Shown: in pieces, positions 1 through 12,793 of the stretch | How positions within the stretch are numbered: position 1 is the stretch's first letter | Layout of the letters: each line of letters starts with the position of its first letter | NCBI GenBank assembly: GCA_016785225.1 | Contig: JAFBJZ010000818.1 | Coordinates: forward strand, 446,534 to 510,533 | DNA: 64,000 nt | From: Psettodes erumei | Lineage: Eukaryota > Chordata > Actinopteri > Pleuronectiformes > Psettodidae | Reading direction: 5' to 3' | Notes under the pieces: generated by a model | Told to the model about the DNA's origin: nothing | Database searches by the model: none | The model's input: only the letters and a program-made list of their open reading frames with translations | Program-made: the position numbers and the translations under genes

Positions 1-3000
1 TTAATGCTGCGTGCAAGCCTGTTAAGAATAATTATTCATGGCCCCGGCTTCACACGGCAAATCCAATCATACCCAAACACATCAGCTGTCTTGTAGAATG
101 GTCATTTATATGGTGTGTTGCCACTCATCTGGAAAACAATTAAGTCGCTGAGGGATTGCACCATTTTCATCCTGGACCCGAGAATGAACATTTAGCATCA
201 CACTGTAAACAACAGCCGTCCCACTGAGGTGCTCTTCAGCAAAACACTGACCGTCTACCTACTGTGGTGTAGATCTGCCCAGTGGTCAGCAGCAGGAGAC
301 AAATTGTACCGAAGAGGAAGTATACGGACGTGGAGTAGAGTGTTAATGTGCATTAACCCTGAGCAAAAATGTTGTCAAGGATTTAAATGGCCAGGTGCTG
401 AGCGGCAGGCCAGGCCACGGCGGTCAAGACAGAGTGCTCTAAAGGTCAGGGGTTCAAGGCGAGGTGCCGGAAAAGCGTCCTCGAGTCCCACCAGCTTCAA
501 GAGCCCTGCAGAGAAGCCGAACGGCGCTCTGACCTTCCCGGAGGGAAAGAATTTCCCTACAGGGATCCAAAGAGTATCACATCATCACAGTGATATTAGC
601 GGCGGGCTTGGCGTTGGAGCGAGGCTGAAGCCTGCGGGCTGGGGAGCAACGACTTGTGGTTACATTTGGTTTGCTGAAATAAGAGCCAGGAGTCTGACAA
701 CAAGCGGGGCCGAAGCGAGGACAGCCTCGAGAACGAGACGCGTTACTGCGGACGTCGATCGACGGACGGGGACGTGTCACCGCGCAGGTTCGTCCGGCGT
801 TCAGGATGTTGTTGTCTTATCAAGAGGTCGCAAGTTTAATCCTCGCTGTGGCGAAGTGTTTGGCCGCCTCATCCGCTGTTGACACAACTGCTGAATCTGC
901 ACGCAGTCTGATACGGAGCCGGAATGCTTGCTGACTTGAAGCTCCGTTTGTAGTGTAAACTATTTAGCCCGGTTACTTCGCTGTGCTTTGGTTCGTCGTA
1001 CGCCCCACATATGTAAGTCGCTGATTCAAAACAGCTTGTTGAAATATGGCAAGTGGTTTGTTTTTCTGTTTGCAGCCTTCCAGCCTTTCACATTAAGATT
1101 AGTGTCACAAGTAAGAGGAGCCTGCGTGAAGGCAGTCTGTGAACACTTGAACCTGGAAAACACCAACAACGTCCATTTATTTTCTTCTTATTAGTCAGTG
1201 TCTCAGTTTCCTGTTGCCCTCCAGTGTGACACGCGTTGTTCTGGAGCCTGGACATCGTTCTCGCTATTAAAAAAGTCGTGTAAACCCCGGGTTGCTGGGG
1301 AAGCTGGGTTACTGTGAATTATGTAAATGTCGGAGCTGCGGTAATTAGGTTACTTGTGTGCATGTAAATGCGCCACGCTGACAGATTCCCCGACCATGTC
1401 TGGGACTACTGGTTTGTGTCCGAGCGGGGGGGGGGGGAAGCCGCAATCAGCACCCAATTAAGTGTCTGTCGGCTGGGTCCTTTGTTCAGTCCTGGAAAAA
1501 AGAGTACAAGACACTTAACTGTGCTTGTACAGTAGCAGTTCAGTCGAATATCAAAGCACACCAACGCGGGCGAGCTGGCGGTCTTACGTCTTATCGCTGG
1601 GAGGCGGGTTCACCTGTAGAAATCTGGAAAGCACCTTGCGCTGCAGCGTCCTCCCTTTGCGGGGACGGCTCAGACAGAGTCGTGCAGTCCGCTCGCATTC
1701 GAGGAGCCCTTCCTTCCCTCCCCGTCGTCTTCGTTATGCTCGTTAGGCGTCCGGCGTTTAGCGCCCCGCGAGTCGTGACGCGCACAGCGGCGGCGAGCTC
1801 GCCGTGTCGAATCTTTGAAGCGTTCGGATAGAACAGAGTGTGCACGATTCGGTTTAATTATCTGTCTAAGAAAATCTGATGAAAAGACGCCCAGAAAGAC
1901 GCGGTCTGTCGCGGCAAAATCAGCTACTCGGAGCGTAGACGTGAACGTTAAGTAGGAGTTATTTAACTCGCATGAAAGGATGTAAAGACTTTCGCGTGGC
2001 AACCGTTTCGAAGGCCGGTGTCGAGGTTTGCAAGTTTAATGCAATTTTTCGTCCATTTTCGGGAGCCGGTGATCTTGTTTGGGGGTCACGGGGGGGCGCT
2101 GGAGCCGATCCCAGCGTGTGGTTTGGCAGGAGGCAGGGAACACCCCGGACAGGTCGCCGGTCTTATCGCGCTGCTAACACACACTTAAACCTGGCCTCGG
2201 CCACAGTATTAAGCACTGCTGCTGCAAGATAATACTCTGCGGTTTATTTCGAGGACGGACGTTCGGAGGGAGGCGATTTGGAGTTTTTCGCGGCTTACGT
2301 TAAAACCAAGCGAACATCCAAATGTGGATCCCTGGCTGATTGTTCTCCAATTTTTGATTCCAACCACTCTGAGAAGTTAGACGCCAGCGAGTGCCGAAGG
2401 CGGAGTCGAAGTTTACTAACTGCCTGCCGCCGGCCCTCTGTCTTTCACAGCGTATTCTCTCCTGTGATCATCCGAACAGTGAGAACCGCCTGCTGTGCTC
2501 CCCTTGAACACCGACCGCTGCAGGATAGTCGGAAAACAAAACCTTAAAAAAAGAAAAACCCAGATATGTTTCAGTTTCACAGATCCCAGTCATTTGTGAT
2601 TCATTTCCATTTCTAGTTTATGTTTTTTTTGCTGCGTTGCCCCGACAAAAATCACCTTTTGCTTTCACATTTTAGATGCAGACCAGTCTGAACCCATGAC
2701 TCCCGGGGGCCATGGGACGGTCACCTCGGCCGCTGCAGCACCACGGTGCGCTGGCTTCTCCCGTTTGGTTGTCATGTAGTTCAAACAGAAGGCGTCTTCT
2801 TCATCCAAAGGGGAAGACCCTTTCTCTCACGCTGGGAACAATCAGCTCGCTCTGCGGTGTATGTAAGGCCGGGCCAGCCACCTGGGCTAATTTATCTGCC
2901 TCTAAATTTCCAAGTTCATGAATGTGTTACCGCCCTGGCATGGTCTGACATGTTTTTATAAATCTGGCAGTAGATCTGAGTGAGGCCTCCTTTGTAGGCA

Positions 3001-4399
3001 GTTTCCTGTGGAGCTAAATTGATGTTTTGAAACTGGCTGTTTTTTTCCATCAGGAAGCTTACAGTGTCTGGTAATTTTACAGCACTTATTTTTGCATCGT
3101 CCTTAAAATGGTTTGTTAACATTCTTGGCATTCCTCCCCCTTAACCACGGGGTATGAGGAGAACGGCTACCTGAACGTTAAGTAGCAAAGGAGGAAGGAT
3201 CGTTCAAAACGCCAAGGTATTTATTCAAATGTTATTGAAAAGGCTGTATCGATGTAGCTCTAATTCTCCCTACTGCTCCTTTAAGCCCTTTTACTTTCAA
3301 AGCGTTCCCTCCTTTGATCCTGCAAACAGCGAGTCCAACCCCACTGTGTTCCCTCTCCCACTCCCTGCATCCACAGGAGAGGGAACAGCCTGAAAAACGC
3401 GGCTTCCTTTTCAAGATGCATCTGACCGAGTTCAAAGAAGAAGAAGAAGAAGAAGAAAAAAAAGTTCTTTGGGAGGGAATAGAAAGAAAAGCCGAAAGAA
3501 CTAATGTGGAAGAAATAAAGGCGAGGGTTTTTTTTTTTTCCTTCTTTACAGGAGAATGAAAAGAAATAACGAATCAAAGGAGGCGAGAAATAAAAGATTT
3601 GATGAAATGAAAGTTATTTTAGGAAAGGTGAGGTTCCCTCCCCTAGGCTCGGCCGGAGGTGTGTTGATTCACAGAGAAAGTGCGCGCCTGTGAGTGGTGT
3701 GTGAACACACTTTAGACGTGTCGTGCCTCTTCAGAAAGCACTCCAGCAACTCAAGAGGCTTGTGTGGTGGTATGATATTTACATTTTTAACCGACGCTCT
3801 CATCTGCAGCGGTTTACAATGAGTGTGGCATTAGAGCGCTCTCCAGTTCCCCGGTCTGCAATGCTCCCCCGACACCCGGACGACTCCGTCAGACGGAGAA
3901 GCGCTGGAAGGGGAAACGAAATGAGTGGAGGGGTGAGGGAGGGAGTCGTGGGACGTTTAAGGCCGGGGCGTCTTGACGCCGGCGGAAGCAGAACACAGGG
4001 GGGGGCCATCGGGCGGGTAGAAACGTGAGGTGTGTCTCGATGTCGCTCGAGGATTTTCGGGCGAACTTGCAAGACCGACTGCCGCAGTCCTCAAGGGAGA
4101 TTGGGGTGGGGGGGTCATTACGCTGCCGGAGGAACACGAGAGATAAGACGAGAGGCCGGTGGTGGAAGAGATGAATTTGTTGCAGCGGGGAAGGGAAAGC
4201 CAAATGTTTTGTAGGAGGGAGGCCGACGCGATGAGGGAGAAGTCGAGGGCTGATGGCCAAGGTGAAGCGCTTGGCAAGAGCCCAGTTAAGAGGTTGGAGA
4301 AGTAAATCGAAGCGAAGTGTGTGTGTGAGTTGAGTGAATGAGGCCGCTCGTGTTTTTCCGCCACCTGAGACCTCAAGCCTCCCCTCTCTGCTTCCACAG
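1..4399. other. Probable rsbn1l intron 1 / upstream sequence, no exon recognised
   Basis: No reading frame here resembles a known protein or the Ser/Ala/Pro-rich N-terminus expected of RSBN1L. The longest frame (229-882, 217 codons) has no recognisable domain. There are CpG-rich patches near 700-800 and 1560-2180, short G and T homopolymers, a GAA-rich run near 3438-3470 and a possible old repeat fragment near 3775. The 5' exon of rsbn1l most likely lies before position 1. Confidence 0.5.
3775..3825 (+). repeat. Possible degenerate fragment of a common teleost interspersed repeat
   Basis: The segment ATTTACATTTTTAACCGACG, followed by CTCTCATCTGCAGCGGTTTA, resembles the widespread fish motif with consensus like 'ttacatttagcagacgctt' and 'tatccaaagcgacttaca'. 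The match is recalled and diverged, and no element boundaries are visible. Confidence 0.35.
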
Positions 4400-4552
4400 A
4401 GCACTCCGGCAAGGACAAGGCGAAGGAGAGAGACCGGGAGGAGAGGGAGAAGAAGAAGGTCAAAGACAGGGAGAAGGAGAAGGAGAAGAAGAAGCACAAA
4501 GTGATGAACGAGATCAAGAGGGAGAACGGAGAAGTCAAGCAGCCGGTGAAAG
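4400..4552 (+). CDS. rsbn1l: rsbn1l coding exon: basic Lys/Glu/Arg region
   Basis: The acceptor CTTCCACAG ends at 4399 and the donor GTGGGT starts at 4553. The exon enters with two bases of a codon and leaves with one. It encodes a highly charged stretch ending in KKHKVMNEIKRENGEVK, which closely matches the human RSBN1L basic region. The frame has a stop at 4366-4368 and no ATG before the acceptor, so a further upstream exon must supply the start. Longer frames on both strands here are shadows. Confidence 0.9.
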
Positions 4553-6125
4553 GTGGGTGGAGGCGCACGTCGGCGCGAAACAAGCGCCCTCTGCAGCGAC
4601 CGAACGAGTGAATAATGGCGTGTGTTACAGTCATAGAAAAAGTCATGTTAAAGTTGATGAAGTGATAACAAGTGTGTGTGTGTGTGTGTGTGTGTGTTCC
4701 TTTGACAGCGTGTTAAGATTTTTCTGTCAAGATGTCAAAAGCGTTGATTTATTTTCTGTTCACCGCCGTAGCTTGTAACAGAACTACATTTGTGTTCATT
4801 CTAGCAAATTAAACGGCATTTTACGAGACACAAAAAAACGTGTTGTCGTACAAGATTGCCACTGCGATAATGATGTTTGATTATCGCGTAGAGTATCGCG
4901 TGGATTGCCGTCCGCGGTCCGCCGCGTTTCGCTGACAGCAGGTAGAAGCTAACACGTGGACCTGTTGTCGTCGTCGTCGTGGGTCTGTCGGAGAGTTGTG
5001 GGTGACGCTCGCGGGCGGCGCTTTGCCGTCGCGTAGGTGAGCCCTGCTGGGCTGCGGCGTGGCGGGGGGTGCGCAAGAAAGCCCGCTGCTAAGGTAACAA
5101 AAGATGGCCTACTTTAACAGGGGCGCTGTGCCGTAAATCATCATTATGTTTGCAACGCACGAGCAACATGCACAACTGCGGCAGGGTCCCAGTGAGCGTT
5201 GGGAAGAAATGCAAAAAGGCCCCAGGTAGAACAGTATCCGTGTGGTGGGGGAACTCCGGAAGTGTGACAGCGGTTGGAGCTAATTTCTTATTTATTTATT
5301 TTGGACATTTGATCCCCCGGCGTTAGGTCGGCCTGTGCACCTCCCCGCTGGAGAAATGTGGTTTGGGGTTTATTTAGTGTGACCTGCTGACACCCCTGCG
5401 CTTCTGCACGTCCGGCAGTGAGGATCGTAACGGGAGACGTTCAGAGGCAGGCCGGGCCACGCTGTCGTCCCTCACCCTCCCGTCTGTCCTCTGCTGTTTT
5501 CATTTCCTCCAGTTATTTTTTTTTATCTGACAATATTCTTGAGAACAGTGCCATGTGTTTTTTTTGCAGTGCACAATGCACTTAAGGAAATTAAGATCTT
5601 GAATTAAAACTTGTAATTCCAGAAGTGAGACAAAGATGCAGTATGAAGTTGACACAAACACACAAAGCCTCGTCCTATATGATGGAACCAGTATCAGCTT
5701 TTTGTTTGGCTCTTCTGCTCTGTGCTCTGCTCTGTGCACTTTTAGCTTCCTTGCAAACCCTTTTGGACAGTAGGGAATTATTTGCAGAGGGCTGTGACGT
5801 AATCTCTCTCTCTCTCTGTAATCTGAGCTCAACCACCGAGCGAAGCGCGGCTCCCCGTTTGTCAGCCGCGGCTGTTTCCTCTTAAAAAAAAAAAAGAAAA
5901 AAACTTGACCTTTTTTTTAGGCGGCGCGCCTACGTGCGCGAGCGTCGCGTTTGTTTTGATCGATTTGTTCCTGTTGTGTCGCTCCTGAGCGGCTCGCGGG
6001 GTCCCTGTGCCGGTGTGACATGTCAGCATGTCTTAGCTGTGGACACGTACCGTGGCCAGCGGCTCCAGACAAAAAAAACAAAAACAAAACGCGGATGGAT
6101 TATTTGGCGCACTATTTTAGTGTGC

Positions 6126-6183
<58 letters not shown>

Positions 6184-6411
6184 TGTGTGTGTGTGTGTGT
6201 GCGCTTGGTTCGCGCGTGGTGGGACATTGGATCCGAGAATGTTTATAGCGGTGGCGAGCGTTTGCGTTTAAGCGCGGTGTTTGCAAATGTTCGGGGCGAC
6301 AGAGAAATTTAATCAGCGAGAGAGTGTTAAGTTTACAATGCTACAGGGAGAGAGAGAGGAAACACGAATAGGGAATCAGAAAGCAGCAAACAGCAGGTCC
6401 CATCAGGCCTG

Positions 6412-6461
<50 letters not shown>

Positions 6462-6927
6462 CCTGACCTTGAGCTCAATTTTTTTAACTGCAGATAAAAA
6501 AAAATACATAAAACCTACAACTGAAATATGTAAAACATATGCCAAACGATACGCACTTCACAGTAAAAGCCTCTCTGCAACAGACACACAAAAAAGCCAT
6601 GAAGGAAAGAGAGACTCTTATTGTGAAGTAGCTGCAAATGTGCCTGACATGGTAAAAGTTTGTGTAACTCGGTAGTGAGTTTCGAGTCACCGATCAGTTG
6701 GCTGTGCTATTGAATATTATATCCCGTATGTATCATGTTGTTGTTGTTATTGTAATTTTAAAAAAGGAGCTTCAGATTATTTTCTATTTCTAGGAAACAA
6801 GATCAATTTCCAGTGTCTATATTTGCAGCGCTTTATCTGTTCCTGCGTTTCATATCAGTTTATCTCACATCATGGATTTTCTCCTTTTCTTTATACTGCG
6901 CTGTGGGTTGATAAAAGGTTGAGATTT

Positions 6928-6999
<72 letters not shown>

Positions 7000-8273
7000 G
7001 CGTGCGTGTGCGTGAGAGAGAGTAGAGAGAATTGGGGGAGGGGTGACTTGTGGGTTAAAGAGCTTTTGGATTAGTAGCGTGGGTATTGTACTGCAAATAC
7101 CTTCTCTCTCTCTTTCTCTCCCTGTTGCTCTCTTTATTTCTCTCTCTCTCTCTCTCTCTCACTGCTGTTTTTCATTCCCTCTCGCTCCGGTCTCGTGTCG
7201 CGTTGAACGTGTGCGGCGTGCAAACTAGCCGCGGCGTGCGCTTTTATGTGTGCGCGCGAGCGAGATAATGGCTGATGTTGGAATTGTGCTGAGGCAGCAG
7301 CGCCGCCATCAAAGTGACGCACACGTGGACGTGTCCGCTTGTTTCCACGACCGCCGGACAAGACTGAGCCGCCAGCACGTTTGCCGGCGTGACCGCGACA
7401 CTCGCGCTCACGGGCGCGCAGGCCCTCTGAGACACGTGCGGCGGCGTTTCAGCGCTTAGTCACGTCTGCTCTGTGAACGGGGACTCCATTTCCGGGGTTT
7501 TATTTTAGGTGCGCATCCCAGGAGACGCACGCCATCTGGGAAAAGCTATGACTCACCTGTCTACACTTGCTTGAAATAGTTAGGACTCATTTGTTTTCCC
7601 TTTTATTGTTTTTTTTTTTTTTTGATTGGGGCTGCATCCATGAGACGGCAGGCCGCTTTGGTGATTGGAAAATGTGTTTTATCTTTTCGTTCGTCATCAC
7701 AAAGACGTACCAGACTGACTGCGAAGAGCGGTGATGAAGTGGTTCAGCTCTCATCGGAAACAAGACATGAACGGATTCGGACAAATGAAACAATGTTTCT
7801 CCCTGTCCTCCCTCCCTCATATGTTGTGATGATGTTTTTTAGATTTTAAAAAGAATGCCTCGTCCTGTGATAATTCTCTTCCCTCTAAATAACAAGCTCC
7901 TTCCTTCTCTCTCTCTCTCTGTCACCGTCCAGATGAAAAAGAGAAAGCCAAGATCAACTCGGAGGAGCTGCAAATCAAAAAAGTCAAGAAGAAAAAGAAG
8001 AAGAAACACAAAGAGGGGGAGAAGCACAAACGCGTGAAGATGTACCACCGCTCCTGCCAAACCATTTGCGCCGGCCTGCTCCTCCTCCCTCCGTCCTCCC
8101 CGTCCCCCGCCCCTTCCTCCGCGGCCCCCGACCCCACGCTCAACTCCTCCCTGTCTCCCTTCAAGCCGCCGCTGCCGGTTTACCCGTCGCCCAACAGCAA
8201 AACCTCGCATCTCCTGCCCTCCTCTCCTCTCGCCGCCTCAAAATCCCTCTTTAACTCGCCCCTCCACAACAAC

Positions 8274-8305
<32 letters not shown>

Positions 8306-10175
8306 CGTCAAGGCGACGCTCCCTTCCCCGACCAAGCAGCAGCCGCGGTGCGCCTATCCCGGCACGGCGGGTCTGGAGTTCGCCCCGTACATCCACATCG
8401 AGAACCAGCCGAACGGAGGGGCGCTGGTGGCCCACGCCTACACCTCGCAGCTCTCCTCTCTGTCAGCGGGTCAGAGGCAGCGCTTCGCCCAGGAGTTCGT
8501 CACCCTGACGTTCAGCGAGGACTCGTCCCAGGTACGGGCGGAGATATTGATCCGGTCGATGCGCGAATGCAGCGTTCAGCCTAATATTTAAATACATCGA
8601 CATGATCTCAGTTACTTTACTGACTGTGTTTTCCAGGCAGCTCACTACGTCATGGGAATCGTCCACGGAGAAGCCAGCTACCTGCCGGATTTCTTGGATT
8701 ACTTCTCGTCCAAGTTCCCATCGGCTCCGGTCAAAATGGAAATACTGGGAAAGAAGGACATAGAAACTACCACTATGGCTAATTTCTACTCTCAGGTTAG
8801 TCAGACCTAATCACACGCATTAGCTGTAGTGTGTGTGTGTGTGTGTCTGTGTGTGTGTGTGTGGGCCTCTGATGAAGTAGTCACATGATGTGTAACCTGA
8901 GGTCACTGGAACACACACAGTGTGTGTTCCAGTGACCTCCTCCATCACATGACCTCCTGTAGGTGAAGTTAAACAGGCAAAGCTGGTTACAACTGTCTGC
9001 AAAGCACATGCACACACACATGCACAGGAGGCGCACACGAAGAAGGATGTGCCCGCACACACACACACACACACACAGGCATACACACCTTAGTTTGCGT
9101 TTAATGCCCCATGTCGCGCTGCTGGCTCTGGTGCTGCTGGAGTCTGGAACTCTGTTGGTTCGTGATTTCCCCAGCGTTTCTCCGTTGAGGGTTACGTTTG
9201 CGAGCGGCTCGAGCTCCGCGGTGGTACTTTCACACATGTGAGCACAGCGCAGGAAAAATATTAGATGAGCACAGCGACTTCACGTTTTCCGCCCGGGCAA
9301 ACCGGCACTTTTTCATTCTTGGAAGTAAAGATTAACGAAGAAGCGCGGCCGGCAGGATGAGGGGAGAGGACGGGGCGCCGAGGAAATGAAGGAGGAGGTG
9401 GATGGGTGGAGGGAGAGGATGAAGGGACGCAGGGAGAAGGACGGGGATTGATTGGCGGGAAAAGACTTAACGACTGCTCTGCCTGCATGAAAAAGTTGCG
9501 TTGTTGTGGCTTTAATCATCCGATTGAACCATCTGCCTCCATTTGTCCCGCGCTTTAAACAGCTCTTGGCAATCATCCCTCCGTCTGATTTCTCAGACTA
9601 AACGACGGCGTTTGAAATGACAGGCGGGTCGCTCCTCCGACTCCAGCGCCGCTTCATCTTGCGAAAAGCCTGACCGAAGCGAGGGGGGGAGGGGGGGACG
9701 AAGGGAAATGGAAGGCAGAAGGGTGAATTCTGAGACGGAAAGACTCAGCTAACCACCCGGTCTACGCCGAAAGATGGCAAGGATAAGAAGACGAGAAGTC
9801 GGTAGGAAGGGGAAAAAAAAAAGGTGACATTTATAGCGAGGGAGAGGAGTGGAGTTTTGCGAGAGGTGATGATGCCCATGTCAGGCAGGTGGCGGGCTCA
9901 TGGCGCGTCAGCTCCGAGGGGGCAAACCCCAGACGGAAGACGCTGCTGCTCAGCGCACTATGCGGCCTTTTGAGGACAAGTGCACAAACAACAAGTGTGC
10001 GTGTGCGTGTGCACTGGCGCTGTCTGTCTGGAGCTGGACCTCTTCATTTCAACTTGTCCCGCGTCTGTAGTTCACTAATGAAAAGCCTTTTGTTGCCTCA
10101 TACCTCCCGAGTGGCTTTGTACTGAGATACTGCCTGCTCTTTTTCAATGTGAGCGCCGGCAACGCTGGCCACCAC

Positions 10176-10221
<46 letters not shown>

Positions 10222-12561
10222 GGGGGGGGCAGTTTATACTCTCTATCGCTCTCCTTCTGGCCGTTTTTTTCCTCCTGATTATGAAATATTCATACTGGCG
10301 CTCTGTGTTGTTTCTGTCTGTCGCGGTCAGTTTTGCCCGGTCCACAGACGCACCCTTGATCTCCGCGCGGCTCTGAATAATGAATATTAATATAATTGCA
10401 CATCCAGACAGGAGTTTTCCCTTCGAGCCCCGCGTCCTAAGCTGTCCCTTTAAGAGTAGTGTTCCTTGCAGGGCTAACGTCATTGTCCACCGGTCTTGTT
10501 AATTTTTTTTTTTTTCTCTCTCTCTCTCTCCCTCCGAGCTTTCAGCAGTGACCTTGGGAAGCAGACGTACAGTCCACGCACACACACACACACACACACA
10601 CAGATGTGAGCATGCACACTGACATATGTACAAGCACAGGTGTACACACACACACACACACACAGATACACACACGTGCGCGCAGAGATTATTGGTTTAT
10701 CGTGCACATTTTCTGCTCTGTTGTTTGGCTCTCTGCTCCTGTCACAAATGACTGGATGGTGTTTTTTTGTAGTGTGTGTGTGTGTGTGTGTGTGTTGTGT
10801 GGAGGGAGATGAAATTTGCAGCTGCGTGCAACGTTGTTGTTTTTTTTGGTTTGTGTTCACGCGGACACCAAAGACTCCTCCACGTGTAACCCACACGCTG
10901 TAATTGATAATGAGCCTCGTGTGCGACAGCGTATGTTTGTGATGATCTAAAATGCCACGTATTTTGTATTCTGCACCTCACTGGAGGCATTTTCAGTGCC
11001 GGTGAGGATTATGGCGAGATTACACCGCACTCCCATTTTCTCAGGGCCGGCGCAGCCCGGCAGACGATGTGTGACGTGCTCGGACAGCGAGGTGCTCCGG
11101 TCTTTCCCGTTTTGCCGCCGAGTGTCGTAAGGCAGAAGATTAATATGAAGCAAAAGAACAGACTGCGGCTTTTTGATGTCGTAATTCAGCGAACCGCGCT
11201 CTCTAGGCGGCTGGCTAGCGGCTAGGTTTAAAGGCGTGACTGGAAAAAACAGATTCATCTCCTGTAAATCGTTTCACGGATGAATTTGGAAACTGTGAAA
11301 AGCCATTTCAGTTTCCCATAGAACGATGACAACAGGTTTTGTTAACACAAATGGAGCAGGAGACTTTGTGGTAATTAATTTCATTTTGGGGATGTAAACA
11401 TATGATATTGATAGATGTAAATGTAAAGGTATTGAGCACGGCGTGTCTGGGTGTTATTGGAATTAAGCAAGTCCGAGGCTAGCTCTTTTTTTTTATCGGG
11501 AAAATCCCCCTTTGTGCTTTGCGCTGCTCTCCGTCTGACTGAAAGACAAGTTTCGTTCGCGTCAGTTGATGCGCAACTCGACCGTGTCAGAGTTTCAGAT
11601 CACAGCAGAGATAGGGATTCGCTGACTCCACGTTCTCTGACCGCAGCCCTCTCGCTCTCACCTGGAGGCAGCACCCGCGCGCCCGGGCCTCTAAAATAAC
11701 CTTCGCCGTCGGTCGCGTCAGGTCTCGCGTTTCGGCTGGAGGGCCGCGACGTGGCCCCGGCGTCGACTCGTGGGGATCTGGGAACAATGAGGGCGGAAAG
11801 CCTCCGTGACGTTGCTCCTTGTATCTGTGCGTTCGCGCGCCCGGGGAGAGATTATGTAAGAAAAGTGTGCCCGATTGTGTCTGAGGTGCCAGTCGGCAGC
11901 CAGAAGCTTTGTTGTGACGCAGGCCCAGTTAATAGACTAATAGACTTAGCGTCCGGGAGACTGACTGAACATAATCATTTAGAGAGAGAGAGGGAGACAG
12001 CTGGCAGAGAGGGGAAGAAGCAGATGTCAGGAGGAGGCCAGAGAGAGAGAGAGCGGCGTCGTGGACTCAGCTGGGGGGGGGGGGTGGGGGGGTGGACTGG
12101 ATGGAGGGAGACTTGTTATAGAATTAACAAGTGGGTGAACCAGAGACGGAAAGGAGAGCAGGAAAGAGAAAGGCGTGATCTAATAGACTTCCCACTGGGG
12201 TCGCGAGTATAACCCGGGAAGGTGGGGGGGGATCAAATCTGGGAGGGTGGGGGGGTTGGAGAGGGAGTGAGATGGTCTGTTTTAGAAATCAAGCCGCTTG
12301 TAGCCAAAGGAAGCGGCGGCAGGTGAAATTGGACGGCACTGATTAATTGCGTATAATAATGTCAGCTTTTCAACCTCGTGAATTTGTGCGCGCTGAATAC
12401 AAAATGAGACGTAGTAAACGTTACAGCGCCGGGGAAGACACATTCAGTTATTTATCGTTTGTTTTCAAAGTGCGTTTACTGTCCCGTGTCGTACGTCCCG
12501 CTTCACATAAAGCTTTGTCATCATGTTTAGCAGTGAAAGACGCAAGCAAACATGATGCTGG

Positions 12562-12598
<37 letters not shown>

Positions 12599-12752
12599 TC
12601 TTCAACATGTTTGCCCTTTGGGTGTGTTCGTGCAAACGTATGCGGAGACGAGGAGTACTGAAGCATCTTGAAGAGTACCTCTCGGAGGAAGTCGGTCACA
12701 TTTCCTGTTTCCTCCTGTTTGCCTTCATTTATTATAGACGAGCTTTGTCTCC

Positions 12753-12793
<41 letters not shown>

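Larger units (their letters stand above)
4553..7932 (+). other. rsbn1l intron with dense microsatellites and CpG-rich patches
   Basis: This is 3.4 kb between two well-supported coding exons. It holds (GT)n at 4672-4697, 6181-6201, 6413-6460 and 6930-7013, (AG)n at 6128-6181 and (CT)n around 7103-7160. GC-rich stretches lie near 4900-5080 and 7190-7450. No internal exon is recognised. Confidence 0.8.

Noticed and set aside
229..882. 217-codon open frame near the window start
   Set aside because: No recognisable domain, an odd Arg/Gly/Ser-rich composition and CpG-rich sequence that keeps frames open. It does not end in a donor compatible with the first visible rsbn1l exon.
3889..4646. Long minus-strand frames (202 and 229 codons) with Leu/Ser/Phe-rich peptides
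   Set aside because: They are the antisense of purine-rich sequence including the Lys/Glu-rich rsbn1l exon 4400-4552.
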